Assembly (NCBI RefSeq): GCF_900215355.1
Contig: NZ_OBEA01000002.1
Span: 124,001-188,000, forward strand
Direction of reading: 5' to 3'
Length of the DNA stretch: 64,000 bases
Source of the DNA: Pseudooceanicola antarcticus
GTDB taxonomy: Bacteria; Pseudomonadota; Alphaproteobacteria; Rhodobacterales; Rhodobacteraceae
Position 1 is the first letter of the stretch. Each line of letters opens with the position of its first letter. The notes beneath the pieces are model-generated. The model had not been told where the DNA came from. It saw only the letters and a list, made by a program, of their open reading frames with translations, and did no database searches. A program made the position numbers and the translations under genes. Shown here piece by piece: positions 1 through 8,204 of the stretch.

Positions 1-409
1 CCTCTCCGCCCTTGGACTGGATGGTCTGGCCGAGCGCCGACAGGGACTGACGCAGGACCGAACCCTCGTCGGCCAGCTCGGGGAAGCGCTCTGTCAGGAA
101 ATTCTGCAGGTTCTGGAAGAGCTTGGGGGCCGTGTTGAAGAGGTCGAGCGCCTGGTTCACCGCCGTTGGCAGGATCAGCAGGGCGCCAACGACGAAGATC
201 ACCACCGCGCCGAGGGTGATGATCGCCGTGGCCGCGGCGCGCGAGGTGCCTATGGCCTCGAGACGGTCGGCGACGGGGTCGAGGAAATAGGCGATGGCCA
301 TGCCCAGCAGGAAGGGCAGGATCACGTCGCCGAGCCACCACATCATGAGCAGGAACACCGCTGCCGCGATGCCCCAGTATTTCATCTGCTGACGAACCGG
401 CAAAGCCAC
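1..409 (-). CDS. AI-2E family transporter (PerM-like), C-terminus cut by window edge
   Basis: This is the N-terminal 136 residues of a minus-strand gene that runs off the left end. The best start is a GTG at 409 preceded by GGAGAAAGGA; an in-frame ATG lies at 385. The translation has a hydrophobic first segment ([15 protein letters not shown]), then [19 protein letters not shown], which is typical of the AI-2E/PerM exporter family, and a second hydrophobic stretch ([17 protein letters not shown]). The family comprises inner-membrane proteins of about 350 residues with roughly eight segments; substrates are mostly unknown despite the name. The gene is divergent from proS. Confidence 0.85.
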   Translation of the reverse strand, partial: MALPVRQQMKYWGIAAAVFLLMMWWLGDVILPFLLGMAIAYFLDPVADRLEAIGTSRAAATAIITLGAVVIFVVGALLILPTAVNQALDLFNTAPKLFQNLQNFLTERFPELADEGSVLRQSLSALGQTIQSKGGE

Positions 410-542
410 CCCGATATCCTTTCTCCGCTTTTCCCCTATGTCGCCTTGCAGGGCGCAATTTTCAAGCGCGAAGGGCGCAGGCCATTGCCGGGCCGCGTGG
501 GTTTCAATAAACCAAGGCCCAACCCTAGATGAGAGGCCCAAT

Positions 543-1880
543 ATGCGTCTGTCCCGCTATTTCCTGCCCGTCCTGAAGGAGACCCCTTCGGAAGCGCAGA
601 TCGCCAGCCACCGCCTGATGCTGCGTGCCGGCATGATCAAACAGGCCAGCGCGGGGATCTACTCGTGGTTGCCGCTTGGCTTCAAGGTGTTGCGCAAGCT
701 CGAGAACATCGTCCACGAAGAGCAGATCCGCGCCGGTCACGTGCCGATGCTGATGCCGACCCTGCAGTCCGCCGAGCTCTGGAAGGAATCGGGGCGTTAC
801 GATGCCTACGGCCCCGAGATGCTGCGCATCCGCGACCGCCAGGACCGTGACATGCTCTATGGTCCGACCAACGAGGAGATGATCACCGACATCTTCCGCA
901 GTCATGTGAATTCCTACAAGGACCTGCCGCTGACGCTCTATCACGTGCAGTGGAAGTTCCGGGACGAGATCCGCCCGCGTTTCGGCGTGATGCGCGGCCG
1001 CGAGTTCTTCATGAAGGACGGCTACAACTTCGACCTGACCAAGGAAGACGCGCTGCACGCCTACAACCGTCACCTGGTCAGCTACCTGCGCACCTACGAG
1101 CGCATGGGCCTGCAGGCGATCCCGATGCGCGCCGATTCGGGCCCCATCGGGGGCGACGACACCCACGAGTTCCTGGTGCTGGCCGAGACGGGTGAGTCCG
1201 AGGTCTTCTACGACAGCCAGATCACCGAGCTGACCTTCGGCGACCGCGAGATCGACTATGATTCCGTCGAAGCCTGCCAGGCGGTGATGGAGGAGTTCAC
1301 CTCGCGCTACGCCCGCACCGACGAGACCCACGACGAGGCCGTCTTCGCCGAGGTCCCCGAAGAGCGCCGCCGCGTGGCGCGTGGCATCGAGGTTGGCCAG
1401 ATCTTTTACTTCGGCACCAAGTACTCGGACGCCATGGGCGCCACGGTGCAGGGGCCGGATGGCAAGTCGGTGCCGGTTCACATGGGCTCTCACGGGATCG
1501 GCGTCAGCCGCCTGGTGGGGGCGATCATCGAGGCCAACCACGATGACCGCGGCATCATCTGGCCCGAGGGCGTGACCCCCTTCCACGTCGGTATCGTCAA
1601 CCTGAAGTCCGGCGACGCCGAGGCCGATGCGGCCTGCGATGCGCTTTATTCCGCCTTTGTTTCCAAGGGGCTGGAGCCGCTGCTGGATGACACCAACGAG
1701 CGCGCCGGTGGCAAGTTCGCCACCATGGACCTGATCGGTCTGCCCTGGCGCATCACCGTCGGTCCGCGCGGTCTGAAGAACGGCGTGGTCGAGGTCACCT
1801 CGCGCCGCACCGGCGAGAGCGAAGAGATGTCGCCGGAAGCCGCGATCGAGAAGATCGTGGGCATCTACGCGGCGCTCTGA
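543..1880 (+). CDS. proS: prolyl-tRNA synthetase
   Basis: This 445-residue class II aminoacyl-tRNA synthetase charges tRNA-Pro. Class II motif 2 is visible at about residues 139-161 ([22 protein letters not shown]) and motif 3 at about 315-330 ([12 protein letters not shown]), followed by a C-terminal anticodon-binding domain. The length fits the short alphaproteobacterial type that lacks the large inserted editing domain of the E. coli enzyme (about 570 residues). The reading frame opens further upstream, but the ATG at 543 ([13 protein letters not shown]) follows GAGAGG and matches the family N-terminus. A dispersed repeat begins 22 bp after the stop. Confidence 0.96.
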   Translation: MRLSRYFLPVLKETPSEAQIASHRLMLRAGMIKQASAGIYSWLPLGFKVLRKLENIVHEEQIRAGHVPMLMPTLQSAELWKESGRYDAYGPEMLRIRDRQDRDMLYGPTNEEMITDIFRSHVNSYKDLPLTLYHVQWKFRDEIRPRFGVMRGREFFMKDGYNFDLTKEDALHAYNRHLVSYLRTYERMGLQAIPMRADSGPIGGDDTHEFLVLAETGESEVFYDSQITELTFGDREIDYDSVEACQAVMEEFTSRYARTDETHDEAVFAEVPEERRRVARGIEVGQIFYFGTKYSDAMGATVQGPDGKSVPVHMGSHGIGVSRLVGAIIEANHDDRGIIWPEGVTPFHVGIVNLKSGDAEADAACDALYSAFVSKGLEPLLDDTNERAGGKFATMDLIGLPWRITVGPRGLKNGVVEVTSRRTGESEEMSPEAAIEKIVGIYAAL

Positions 1881-1902
1881 CGTTGCGCCCGGCCGGGGGC
1901 GG

Positions 1903-1937
1903 GGCCTCCGGCGGGAGTATTTTCAGCCTGGTGATGA
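1903..1937 (+). repeat. dispersed intergenic element, type I core (single copy)
   Basis: About 35 bp just after proS. The core begins GCCTCCGGCGGGAG, continues GTATTTTCAGCC and ends TGGTGATG. The same type I core recurs, in inverted orientation, at 41284-41316 (identical over 33 bp) and, with a few changes, at 23204-23236. The 5' part can form a short hairpin (CTCC/GGGAG). All copies lie between genes. This is a solitary half-element; at the other two loci it faces a type II unit. Function is unknown; it resembles REP/REPIN-type repeats in distribution. Confidence 0.8.
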
Positions 1938-1988
1938 ATGGGGCGGGTGCGTAATCCCGCCCCTTCTGCTTTTTGGGGGAGAGATCTG

Positions 1989-2408
1989 ATGGGCAATGTG
2001 CTGGTGCCTGAGCTCGCGGTTTCGGACTGGCAGGCTTCGCGCGAGTTCTACTGCGATCTTCTAGGTTTTTCATGTCGTTACGCGCGCGAGGAAGAGGGGT
2101 TTTGCTATCTCGAGCGCGAGGGGGCCGAGATCATGCTGGACCAGATCGGCGCGGGGCGTGATTTCGACGGGGGCCATCTGCCCGAGACGCGGCCCTTCGG
2201 GCGTGGCGTGAACCTGCAGATCGAGGTCTCGGACCTGGGGCCGATACTGGCGGCGCTGGAGGCGGCGCGGGTGGATCTGTTCCTGGGACCGGAAGAGAAA
2301 TGGTATCGGATCGGGGATGAAGCGGGTGGCAACCGGCAGATCGTCGTGGCCGATCCCGATGGCTACCTGCTGCGTTTCTTCGAGGATCTCGGGCGGCGCC
2401 CGGCCTGA
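1989..2408 (+). CDS. VOC family (glyoxalase/bleomycin resistance-like) protein
   Basis: This 139-residue protein starts at ATG 1989 (MGNVLVPELAVSDW), preceded by GGGGGAGAG; the open frame upstream to 1938 is not needed. The N-terminal pattern (VSDWQASREFYCDLLGF) and the C-terminal VVADPDGYLLRFFEDLG are hallmarks of a vicinal oxygen chelate fold made of two beta-alpha-beta-beta-beta modules. Family members include glyoxalase I, extradiol dioxygenases and bleomycin-binding proteins; the substrate cannot be read from the sequence. It is monocistronic and convergent with the ghrA-like gene. Confidence 0.85.
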   Translation: MGNVLVPELAVSDWQASREFYCDLLGFSCRYAREEEGFCYLEREGAEIMLDQIGAGRDFDGGHLPETRPFGRGVNLQIEVSDLGPILAALEAARVDLFLGPEEKWYRIGDEAGGNRQIVVADPDGYLLRFFEDLGRRPA

Positions 2409-2438
2409 GGTTCAGGCCGGGTTAACGCGGCGAACGGG

Positions 2439-2482
2439 ACGTCGGTATGACGTCGGTGTCACGTCGGTATTGCGTCGGTGGA
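2439..2482. repeat. 11-bp tandem repeat (4 units), consensus RCGTCGGTNNN
   Basis: Four direct units start at 2439, 2450, 2461 and 2472, exactly 11 bp apart, with the octamer ACGTCGGT three times and GCGTCGGT once. The three spacer bases vary. The array lies in the 100-bp gap between the convergent VOC and ghrA-like genes. The same array with three units lies at 59019-59048. The 11-bp period puts all units on one face of the helix. It is intergenic and not part of any convincing reading frame. Confidence 0.85.
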
Positions 2483-2508
2483 TCTGCCGACACTCCGGCC
2501 GGGGGCGA

Positions 2509-3444
2509 TCAGTAGCCGCGCGCGCGGTCGACGAGGAATTTCAGCGGCTCGCCGGCCTCGCCACGCGAGACGTTCTCGGCCACCACCTCGGCGGCGGTGC
2601 GGGGCCGGGTCTCGGAGGCGATATGCGGGCAGACCGTGACCTTCGGGTGGGACCAGAAGGGATGCTCTGCCGGCAGGGGCTCGGTCCGGAACACATCCAG
2701 GGTCGCGTGGCGCAATTGGCCCGAATCGAGCGCTGCGACCAGGTCCTGATCGACGATCATCGGGCCGCGTCCGGGGTTGATCACCACCGCGCCCCTGGGT
2801 AGCTGGGCCAGGCGCCTTGCGTCCAGCAGGTCGGTGGTTTCCGGGGTCAGGGGCAGCAGCAGGATCAGGATCTGGGCGGTCGAAAGCGCCTCGTCCAGGC
2901 CCGCGTCGCCCGAGAGGCAGGTGATGCCGGGGATGTCCTTCTGCGAGCGGCTCCAGCCGGTGACCGGGAAGCCGAGACCCGCCAGCGCCTGGGCGCAGGC
3001 GCTGCCCAGCTCGCCGAGGCCCAGCATGGTGACCGGGCGTTCCTCGGCCAGCGGCGGGATCATGCGCGCGCCGTCCCAGTCGCCATCCTGGTGGGCCAGG
3101 AAGTGGTCGATATGCAGGTGATGGCGCAGCACGTGGCCGGTGACCCATTCCACCATGCCGCGCGACAGCCCGTGGTCGACCATGCGGGCCAGCGGCTGGG
3201 TCAGGGTTTCATTGCCGACGATGGCCTCGACCCCGGCCCAGAGGTTCAGCACCGCCTTGCAGCGGGTGTAGGGGGTGAAATCCTGCAGCGGCGAATTGGG
3301 CGCATAGACGATGTAGTCGACCTCTTCGGGGGCAAACTCGGTGCGCAGGTCGACGGCCAGGTCGCGCGCGGCGAAGGCGGCGCGCAGGGGCGCCTCGTAG
3401 TCGGTCCAGCGCTCGGCGGTGGCGGCGAAGAGGACGTTGATCAT
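2509..3444 (-). CDS. ghrA: glyoxylate/hydroxypyruvate reductase A-like D-2-hydroxyacid dehydrogenase
   Basis: A 311-residue NAD(P)H-dependent D-isomer-specific 2-hydroxyacid dehydrogenase, likely reducing glyoxylate or hydroxypyruvate in the cytosol. The Rossmann dinucleotide loop GLGELG is at residues 142-147. The catalytic triad is visible as R226 (NPGRG), E255 (FRTEPLP) and H274 (CPHIAS). Length and overall sequence fit the GhrA branch (about 312 residues) rather than SerA or GhrB. The start has AGGGAGCCCC upstream. It is the last gene of the minus-strand run downstream of trmD, 62 bp away, and may be read through from it. Confidence 0.85.
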   Translation of the reverse strand: MINVLFAATAERWTDYEAPLRAAFAARDLAVDLRTEFAPEEVDYIVYAPNSPLQDFTPYTRCKAVLNLWAGVEAIVGNETLTQPLARMVDHGLSRGMVEWVTGHVLRHHLHIDHFLAHQDGDWDGARMIPPLAEERPVTMLGLGELGSACAQALAGLGFPVTGWSRSQKDIPGITCLSGDAGLDEALSTAQILILLLPLTPETTDLLDARRLAQLPRGAVVINPGRGPMIVDQDLVAALDSGQLRHATLDVFRTEPLPAEHPFWSHPKVTVCPHIASETRPRTAAEVVAENVSRGEAGEPLKFLVDRARGY

Positions 3445-3506
3445 CTGGGGCTCCCTTGGTCTTTCGGGCGGACGCTATCAGGCGGCGGGGAGCTTGCCAA
3501 ACAGGC

Positions 3507-4454
3507 TTAGCTGCGCGCCAGCCGGGCCAGCAGGGCCACGGCGCGCAGGGGATCGGCGGGCAGGGTCAGATCCGGGCGCTCGCGCAGCACCTGCGCCAGC
3601 TCCGGCGCCTCGGTCTCGAGGAAGGCGGTCAGGGTCTGGGTGTCGCGGATGGCGCGGATGTCGTCGTCCAGCAGGTCCTCGCGGCTGGCCGCCCAGAGGT
3701 CGGGGCGGCGGGTGCGGGTCAGCGTCTCGGACATCTCGCGGCGCCAGCGGGCGATCTCGCCGTGGTTGCCGGACATCAGCGTCGGCGGGATCTCTCGCCC
3801 CTGCCATTCGGCGGGGCGGGTGTATTGCGGATGCTCCAGCATGCCGTCCGAGAAGCTTTCCTCGACCGTCGATGCCGCATTGCCCAGCACGCCGGGCAGC
3901 AGGCGCACGGTGGCATCCAGCATGGCCTGGGCCGCCGGTTCACCGCCGGTCATGACGAAATCGCCGAGGCTGACTTCGCGGATGCCGTAGTGTTCCAGCA
4001 CGCGTTCGTCGAGACCCTCGAAGCGGCCGCAGATCAGCGTCACGCCGGGGCCCGAGGCCCAGGCGCGGGCCATCTTCTGGTCAAAGCGCGGGCCGCGCGG
4101 CGAGAGGTAGTAGATCGGCCGGGGGAAGGGCGCGCGCGCATGGGCCTCTTCGATGGCCGCGCCCATGACATCGGCGCGCAGCACCATGCCGGCGCCGCCA
4201 CCGGCCGGCGTGTCGTCGACGTTGCGGTGCTTGGTCAGCCCGTGGTCGCGCAGGTTCACCGTGTCGAGCTGCCAGAGCCCGTCCTTCAGCGCCTTGCCGG
4301 TCAGGCTTTCGCCCAGCAGACCGGGGAAGGCCTGGGGCAGCAGGGTGATCACCTGCGCCATCCAGACACCGGCGAGGCGTTCGCTGTCGTCCATCAGCGA
4401 GCGGGGCTTGAGGCTGGCCGAGATGCTCTTGCGACCATGGGATTTCAGCGCCAT
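3507..4454 (-). CDS. trmD: tRNA (guanine-N1)-methyltransferase TrmD
   Basis: This 315-residue SPOUT methyltransferase makes m1G37 in tRNAs using S-adenosylmethionine, preventing +1 frameshifting. The knot region is clear: YYLSPRGPRFDQ, LICGRFEGLDERV and SLGDFVMTGGEPAA. It is about 60 residues longer than E. coli TrmD. About 30 extra residues (GRKSISASLKPRSL) precede the usual VITLLPQAFPG start, and there is a C-terminal tail of about 30. The ATG follows AGGAAGGA, so the long form looks real, and I recall a similar N-terminal extension in other Rhodobacterales. It lies downstream of rimM with one gene interposed. Confidence 0.93.
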   Translation of the reverse strand: MALKSHGRKSISASLKPRSLMDDSERLAGVWMAQVITLLPQAFPGLLGESLTGKALKDGLWQLDTVNLRDHGLTKHRNVDDTPAGGGAGMVLRADVMGAAIEEAHARAPFPRPIYYLSPRGPRFDQKMARAWASGPGVTLICGRFEGLDERVLEHYGIREVSLGDFVMTGGEPAAQAMLDATVRLLPGVLGNAASTVEESFSDGMLEHPQYTRPAEWQGREIPPTLMSGNHGEIARWRREMSETLTRTRRPDLWAASREDLLDDDIRAIRDTQTLTAFLETEAPELAQVLRERPDLTLPADPLRAVALLARLARS

Positions 4455-4482
4455 CGGGTGTCCTTCCTGTGAGCCCCGGCTA

Positions 4483-5298
4483 TTAGCCCTGCCGGGCCTT
4501 GCGGATCAATGCCTTCTTGGCCTCTTTCAGCGCCTCGCGGTCAAGCTCGGAGCGGTTCAGGGCCAGGAACTGATCTGCCAGGCCGCGCAGGCTGGCATTG
4601 GCGGGGGGCAGGGCGGGGATGCGGTCGCGGATCTCGCCCGGCACCCCGGCCAGGTCGAGAAGTGGCGTCAGCGGCCCGTGGGGCAGGTCCGAGGTCTCTT
4701 CCAGAGCGCGGGTGGCCAGTGTCACTTCGGGCAGGGCCCTGGCAATGCGTCTGGCCATGGCGCGCAGGTCGGTGGCATCGCCCTGGGCCGCCGCATAGCT
4801 TGCCGCATCGTCGCGCATCCGGGCGACGCGCAGGTGGTGGTGGTGGCAGGAGCGCACCCAGGCCTCGGGCGCGCGGGTCGAGAGGTAGAGCGTCACCTCG
4901 GGCAGCGCGCCCCAGCTTCGGGCAAGCCCGTGCAGCAGCGCGGTCAGCAGCGCCGGCGCCTCGGGGTAGCCCCGCCTGCCCAGGCGGCCGGGGATCAGGC
5001 CCGAGAGATCCTCGGACGAGATCAGCAGCGGGCGTGGATCGGCGGGATCGAGTCTGTCGAAAAGACGCGCCGCCTCGGTCTCGACCCGGCCCAGGCTTTC
5101 GGGAGAGGGCGCACCGCCATGGTCGCGGGTGGCGGCGGTCAGCGCCTCCATGTCCCGTTTCAGCAGGATGCGGAGCTGGGGCGAGAGGACCTCGCGCGCG
5201 GCGTCCAGCATCTCTTGCACGGAAGAGGTGCCGGTCTTGTGGAAACCGGCGTGCAGGATCAGCCGGGGCAGGGCGCGGGGCTTGTGGGCCCCGGCCAT
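4483..5298 (-). CDS. sulfotransferase-like P-loop protein between rimM and trmD
   Basis: A 271-residue protein whose N-terminus reads LILHAGFHKTGTSSVQ (residues 13-28), the 5'-phosphosulfate-binding loop typical of PAPS-dependent sulfotransferases and related polysaccharide-modifying enzymes. A 3'-phosphate-binding arginine/serine region may correspond to VTLYLSTRAPEAWVRS (about residues 142-157). There is no signal peptide, so it is cytosolic. Its ATG lies 1 nt after the rimM stop and its stop 28 bp before trmD, so it is embedded in the translation operon. The acceptor is unknown. The C-terminal third is basic (ALKEAKKALIRKA). Confidence 0.75.
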   Translation of the reverse strand: MAGAHKPRALPRLILHAGFHKTGTSSVQEMLDAAREVLSPQLRILLKRDMEALTAATRDHGGAPSPESLGRVETEAARLFDRLDPADPRPLLISSEDLSGLIPGRLGRRGYPEAPALLTALLHGLARSWGALPEVTLYLSTRAPEAWVRSCHHHHLRVARMRDDAASYAAAQGDATDLRAMARRIARALPEVTLATRALEETSDLPHGPLTPLLDLAGVPGEIRDRIPALPPANASLRGLADQFLALNRSELDREALKEAKKALIRKARQG

Positions 5299-5299
5299 G

Positions 5300-5821
5300 T
5301 CAGAAGAGGCCTTCGGGCGGGTCGGCGACGATGCGGCCCGCGTCCAGGTCGACGGTGGGCACGGCCTCGAGCGTGAAGGGAAGAAGGACCGTGTTCGTCT
5401 GGCCGGGAGGGGCGATCTCGAGCAGGTCGCCGGCGCCGTGGTCCATCACCGCGCGGACGCGGCCCAGCAGGGTGCCGCCGGTGTCGACCACGTCGAGGCC
5501 GATCAGGTCGGCGTGGTAGAATTCATCGTCGGGCAGGGCGGGCAGCCGGTCGCGCGGCGCATAGAGGCGCAGGCCCTTCAGCGCATCGGCCTCTTCCTTT
5601 GTCTCGATCCCGCCGATGCGGGCGGCAAAGCCGTTCTTGATCGCCCGCGTCAGGGTGACCGGGTAGCTCTTGCTGCCGTCCTCGGTGCTGAGAGGAGAGT
5701 ATTCGGCGATATCAGAGGGCTCGGCGCAGAAGCTTTTCAGCCGCACCTCGCCACGCACGCCGTAGGAGCCGGCGAGGGCGCCGAGACAGATCAGGTCGGG
5801 GGATGTCTTGTCGGTGGTCAT
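5300..5821 (-). CDS. rimM: 16S rRNA maturation protein RimM
   Basis: This 173-residue protein helps the 30S head region mature by binding ribosomal protein S19. The N-terminal RimM domain begins [21 protein letters not shown] (about residues 11-31), and a C-terminal PRC-barrel domain carries [20 protein letters not shown]. The open frame continues upstream, but ATG 5821 ([10 protein letters not shown]) fits the family length. It sits between the 44-residue miniprotein gene and the sulfotransferase-like gene. The order rpsP-rimM-trmD is the widespread bacterial arrangement, here with extra genes inserted. Confidence 0.94.
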   Translation of the reverse strand: MTTDKTSPDLICLGALAGSYGVRGEVRLKSFCAEPSDIAEYSPLSTEDGSKSYPVTLTRAIKNGFAARIGGIETKEEADALKGLRLYAPRDRLPALPDDEFYHADLIGLDVVDTGGTLLGRVRAVMDHGAGDLLEIAPPGQTNTVLLPFTLEAVPTVDLDAGRIVADPPEGLF

Positions 5822-5859
5822 TGGGGGCCTCGGGGCCGTCTGTCGGTCTGCTTCTGGAT

Positions 5860-5994
5860 CTACTCGCACAGGATGTCGGACAGAAGGTCGGCCTTGTCCA
5901 GACATTCCTGAGCCACGCGGTCGCGTTCGTAGACAATCCCCGCCAGGAAGGCGAGGCCGAGAAGGATCGGCAGGCGAAACAGACGAAACAACAT
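5860..5994 (-). CDS. 44-residue single-pass membrane miniprotein
   Basis: The frame is ATG at 5994 to TAG at 5860. The N-terminal 22 residues form one hydrophobic helix ([19 protein letters not shown]) followed by a charged tail ([19 protein letters not shown]) ending with Cys-Glu. It lies in the rpsP-rimM gap, 38 bp before rimM, on the same strand. A positive-inside N-terminus (two Arg) and two cysteines are visible. I do not recognise a family. The codon use and position favour a real gene, perhaps a conserved small operon member. A signal-anchor topology with a periplasmic tail is likely. Confidence 0.6.
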   Translation of the reverse strand: MLFRLFRLPILLGLAFLAGIVYERDRVAQECLDKADLLSDILCE

Positions 5995-6182
5995 TCAGGG
6001 TCCCGGATGCACGGCAGACAGGCCGCCACGTGGTCGTGGCCATGGGGGGCCAATAGCGCGGAATCGGGACAGAATGATGGCAGGGGAAAGGGAACGGGCT
6101 GCGAGGGGAAGTGCTAATGCTTTCCGGGGCCGTGGTTTTTTGCCGTCGGGGCGGCTCGGGCGGCGAAGCCTTGCCGAGCGGT

Positions 6183-6209
6183 GCCCCCTCCGCATGGCGC
6201 GGAGGGGGC
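6183..6209 (-). other. strong hairpin just downstream of rpsP
   Basis: Perfect 11-bp stem GCCCCCTCCGC/GCGGAGGGGGC with a 5-nt loop, 13 nt after the rpsP stop on the transcribed strand. There is no T-tract, so it is more likely an mRNA 3'-end stabiliser or partial attenuator than a full intrinsic terminator. The remaining gap down to the miniprotein gene (5995-6182) shows nothing else I can name. Confidence 0.55.
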
Positions 6210-6221
6210 GGCCTGAGAGGA

Positions 6222-6599
6222 TTACTCCTCGGCGGCGTCTTCTGCGGGGGCAGCAGCGGCTTCGGCTTCTTTTTCAGCCTTGGCAGCGGCGCGCTCCTGG
6301 GCGGCTTTGCCCGGGGTGCCCTTCTTCAGGTTGGCGCGCTCTTTCTTGTCGAGCACACCCGCGGCTTCCAGGAAGCGCGAGACGCGGTCGGTGGGCTGGG
6401 CGCCCTGGTCCAGCCAGTACTGCACGCGCTCCATGTTCAGCTTGACGCGGTCTTCGCTGTCCTTGGCGAGCAGCGGGTTGTAGGTGCCCAGTTTCTCGAT
6501 GAAACGGCCATCGCGCGGCATGCGCGAGTCGGCGGCGACAACGGCGTAGTGGGGGCGCTTCTTGGAGCCACCACGGGCGAGACGGATCTTCATGGCCAT
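6222..6599 (-). CDS. rpsP: 30S ribosomal protein S16 with acidic/alanine-rich tail
   Basis: A 125-residue S16. The core ([26 protein letters not shown] at the N-terminus, then [21 protein letters not shown]) covers about residues 1-80. The rest is a low-complexity Ala/Glu/Lys tail, a known kind of extension in alphaproteobacterial S16. The start follows AAGGAGAAATAAA. It is downstream of the chorismate mutase gene (162 bp with a strong hairpin) and upstream of rimM. Confidence 0.96.
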   Translation of the reverse strand: MAMKIRLARGGSKKRPHYAVVAADSRMPRDGRFIEKLGTYNPLLAKDSEDRVKLNMERVQYWLDQGAQPTDRVSRFLEAAGVLDKKERANLKKGTPGKAAQERAAAKAEKEAEAAAAPAEDAAEE

Positions 6600-6720
6600 T
6601 TTATTTCTCCTTCAATGGCGTTCATTTGGCGGCGGGGCCGCGTCTGGTGTGACGGCAGGTGCCGCCGGGTTGGGTGGCGGGGGGAACCCCACCCTTAGGG
6701 GGTCCTCCGCCTGGTCTTCA

Positions 6721-6753
6721 CGGGGAGGACGGGATGTCATCCCGTCTGCCCCG
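6721..6753 (-). other. extended hairpin in the aroQ-rpsP gap
   Basis: A 7-bp perfect inner stem (GACGGGA/TCCCGTC) is extended by a CGGGG/CCCCG outer stem with one mismatch and one wobble. It lies 8 bp after the chorismate mutase stop and about 120 bp before rpsP. There is no T-tract in either direction. It may separate expression of rpsP from the GNAT/chorismate mutase genes or form part of an rpsP leader. Confidence 0.5.
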
Positions 6754-6761
6754 GCTGGGCC

Positions 6762-7067
6762 TCAGCCCTGGTGCTGCCGGTGATGCCGGATCACCTCCTG
6801 AATGATGAAGTTCAGGAATTTCTTGGCGAATTCGGGATCGAGATCCGCGGCTTTCGCCAGTTCTTCGAGGCGCGCGATCTGCGCGTCCTCGCGTGCGGGG
6901 TCGGAGGGCGGAAGGTCGTGTTCGGCCTTCAGCTTGCCGACGGCCTGGGTGTGCTTGAAGCGCTCGCCCAGGGTATAGACAAGGATGGCGTCCAGCCGGT
7001 CGATGCTTTCGCGGTGGCCCTTCAGCACTTCGGCGGCGCGGGCGACGACATCTTCAGTCAAGGGCAT
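6762..7067 (-). CDS. chorismate mutase, AroQ class
   Basis: A 101-residue all-helical protein that converts chorismate to prephenate. The pattern HRESIDRLDAILVYTLGERFKHTQAVGKLKAEH carries the AroQ active-site arginines and lysine, and the C-terminal helix has FIIQEVIRHH, close to the family's second active-site segment. It is monofunctional, with no dehydratase or dehydrogenase domain. The start is the ATG at 7067, preceded by GAAAGGAT; the longer open frame is a neighbour's shadow. Its 5' end overlaps the last GNAT gene by 14 bp, which implies co-transcription with the GNAT array. Confidence 0.9.
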   Translation of the reverse strand: MPLTEDVVARAAEVLKGHRESIDRLDAILVYTLGERFKHTQAVGKLKAEHDLPPSDPAREDAQIARLEELAKAADLDPEFAKKFLNFIIQEVIRHHRQHQG

Positions 7068-7653
7068 ATCCTTTCGGCGTGAACAGGGGGTCCTGGTAGG
7101 AGCGGATTTCCAGCTCGATCCCGTCCGCCAGCTGGCTGGAGCGCAGCACGGAGGGGGCCGGGTGGCGATAGCAGTACTCGTTGCCATCGACCGAGGCCGC
7201 GGTGGTGTCACGGGTGGCGCCGAGGCGTTCGCAAAGCCGGATCGAGGCCAGGTTCTTGGGGTCGACGTAGGACACCGCACCCTCCCAGCCGAGCTGCTCG
7301 TAGAAGTAGCGCCGGGCGGCATGGGTGGCCTCGAGGGCGTAGCCCTTGCCGGCGGTCTCGGGCCAGATGATCCAGGCCAGCTCGGCCTCGGGCCAGGTGG
7401 CGGGCTTCCAGCCGCCGGCCATGCCAAGCGGCTTGTCCGTGATCTTGTCGTGCATCATCCACATGCCGTAGCCGCGGATCTGCCAATGGCCGATCTCGGC
7501 GGCGTAGAGCATCCAGGTCTCGTAGCCGTTCAGCGGCCCGCCCATGAAGCGCGAGCGGTAGGAGCTGAAGGTGGCCTTGAAATCCGGGTAATCCTGCGGC
7601 TCGGGGCCACGCAGGATCAGACGGTCGGTCTCGATCACGGGGATATCGGTCAT
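7054..7653 (-). CDS. GNAT N-acetyltransferase (RimJ/RimL type), fourth of four tandem copies
   Basis: A 199-residue GNAT. The family opening VIETDRLILRGPEPQD is followed by GHWQIRGYGMWMMHD, a WPEAELAWIIWPETAGKGYALEA acetyl-CoA loop region and YVDPKNLASIRLCERLGA. These blocks line up with the three genes upstream of it. It is 14 residues longer than they are at its C-terminus and overlaps chorismate mutase there. The ATG overlaps the preceding GNAT stop by 4 bp. The acceptor is unknown. Confidence 0.85.
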   Translation of the reverse strand: MTDIPVIETDRLILRGPEPQDYPDFKATFSSYRSRFMGGPLNGYETWMLYAAEIGHWQIRGYGMWMMHDKITDKPLGMAGGWKPATWPEAELAWIIWPETAGKGYALEATHAARRYFYEQLGWEGAVSYVDPKNLASIRLCERLGATRDTTAASVDGNEYCYRHPAPSVLRSSQLADGIELEIRSYQDPLFTPKGYALD

Positions 7654-8204
7654 GCGTCCCCCTTCGCCGCTGAGGGGTGGCGGTAGACCAGCACCGTGGT
7701 GCCGAAGAACTCGGGCTTCTCGCGCTCGACCGTGGCGCCGAGGCGTTCGGCCAGGGCGCGCGAGCGGGTGTTGTCCGGGTCGATGTAGGAGATCAGCCGG
7801 TCGAAGCCCCAGGTCTCGGCGGCGTAGCGGCGGGCGGTGAGCGCGGCCTCGTAGGCGAAGCCGCGGCCCTCGTGATCCGCGAAGATGTGCCAGCCGATTT
7901 CGGGCTCGTCCCATTGCAGGTGGTCGATCACGCCGACCCGGCCGACGGTCTCGCCCGAGGCCTTTTCCTGCACGGTCCACATGCCGTGGCCGCGCCACAT
8001 CCAATGGCCCATGTTCGTCAGGAAGCCGCGCCAGACCTGATCATGGTCGGTCACCGGACCGCCGAGGAACCGCATGCGATCGGCATCGCTGTTGAAGTCG
8101 CAGAGCGGGGCGAAGTCCCGCGGCTCGGGGCCGCGCAGGATCAGCCGTTCGGTCTCGAGGACCGGGATCGGCAGCTCGTGGGCGCGTTGTCCAAGGGCGG
8201 TCAT
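7650..8204 (-). CDS. GNAT N-acetyltransferase, third of four tandem copies
   Basis: A 184-residue GNAT with VLETERLILRGPEPRD, GHWMWRGHGMWTVQE, HEGRGFAYEAALTARRYAAE and YIDPDNTRSRALAERLGA. It ends with YRHPS, as do two of its paralogues. It is closest by eye to the fourth copy, sharing LILRGPEP. Start and stop both overlap their neighbours by 4 bp, so it is translationally coupled. RimJ/RimL-type enzymes acetylate N-termini of ribosomal proteins or small amines; which applies here is unknown. Confidence 0.85.
   Translation of the reverse strand: MTALGQRAHELPIPVLETERLILRGPEPRDFAPLCDFNSDADRMRFLGGPVTDHDQVWRGFLTNMGHWMWRGHGMWTVQEKASGETVGRVGVIDHLQWDEPEIGWHIFADHEGRGFAYEAALTARRYAAETWGFDRLISYIDPDNTRSRALAERLGATVEREKPEFFGTTVLVYRHPSAAKGDA

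Noticed and set aside
525-1586. 353-codon open frame antisense to proS
   Set aside because: Shadow of proS, composition typical of reversed GC-rich genes.
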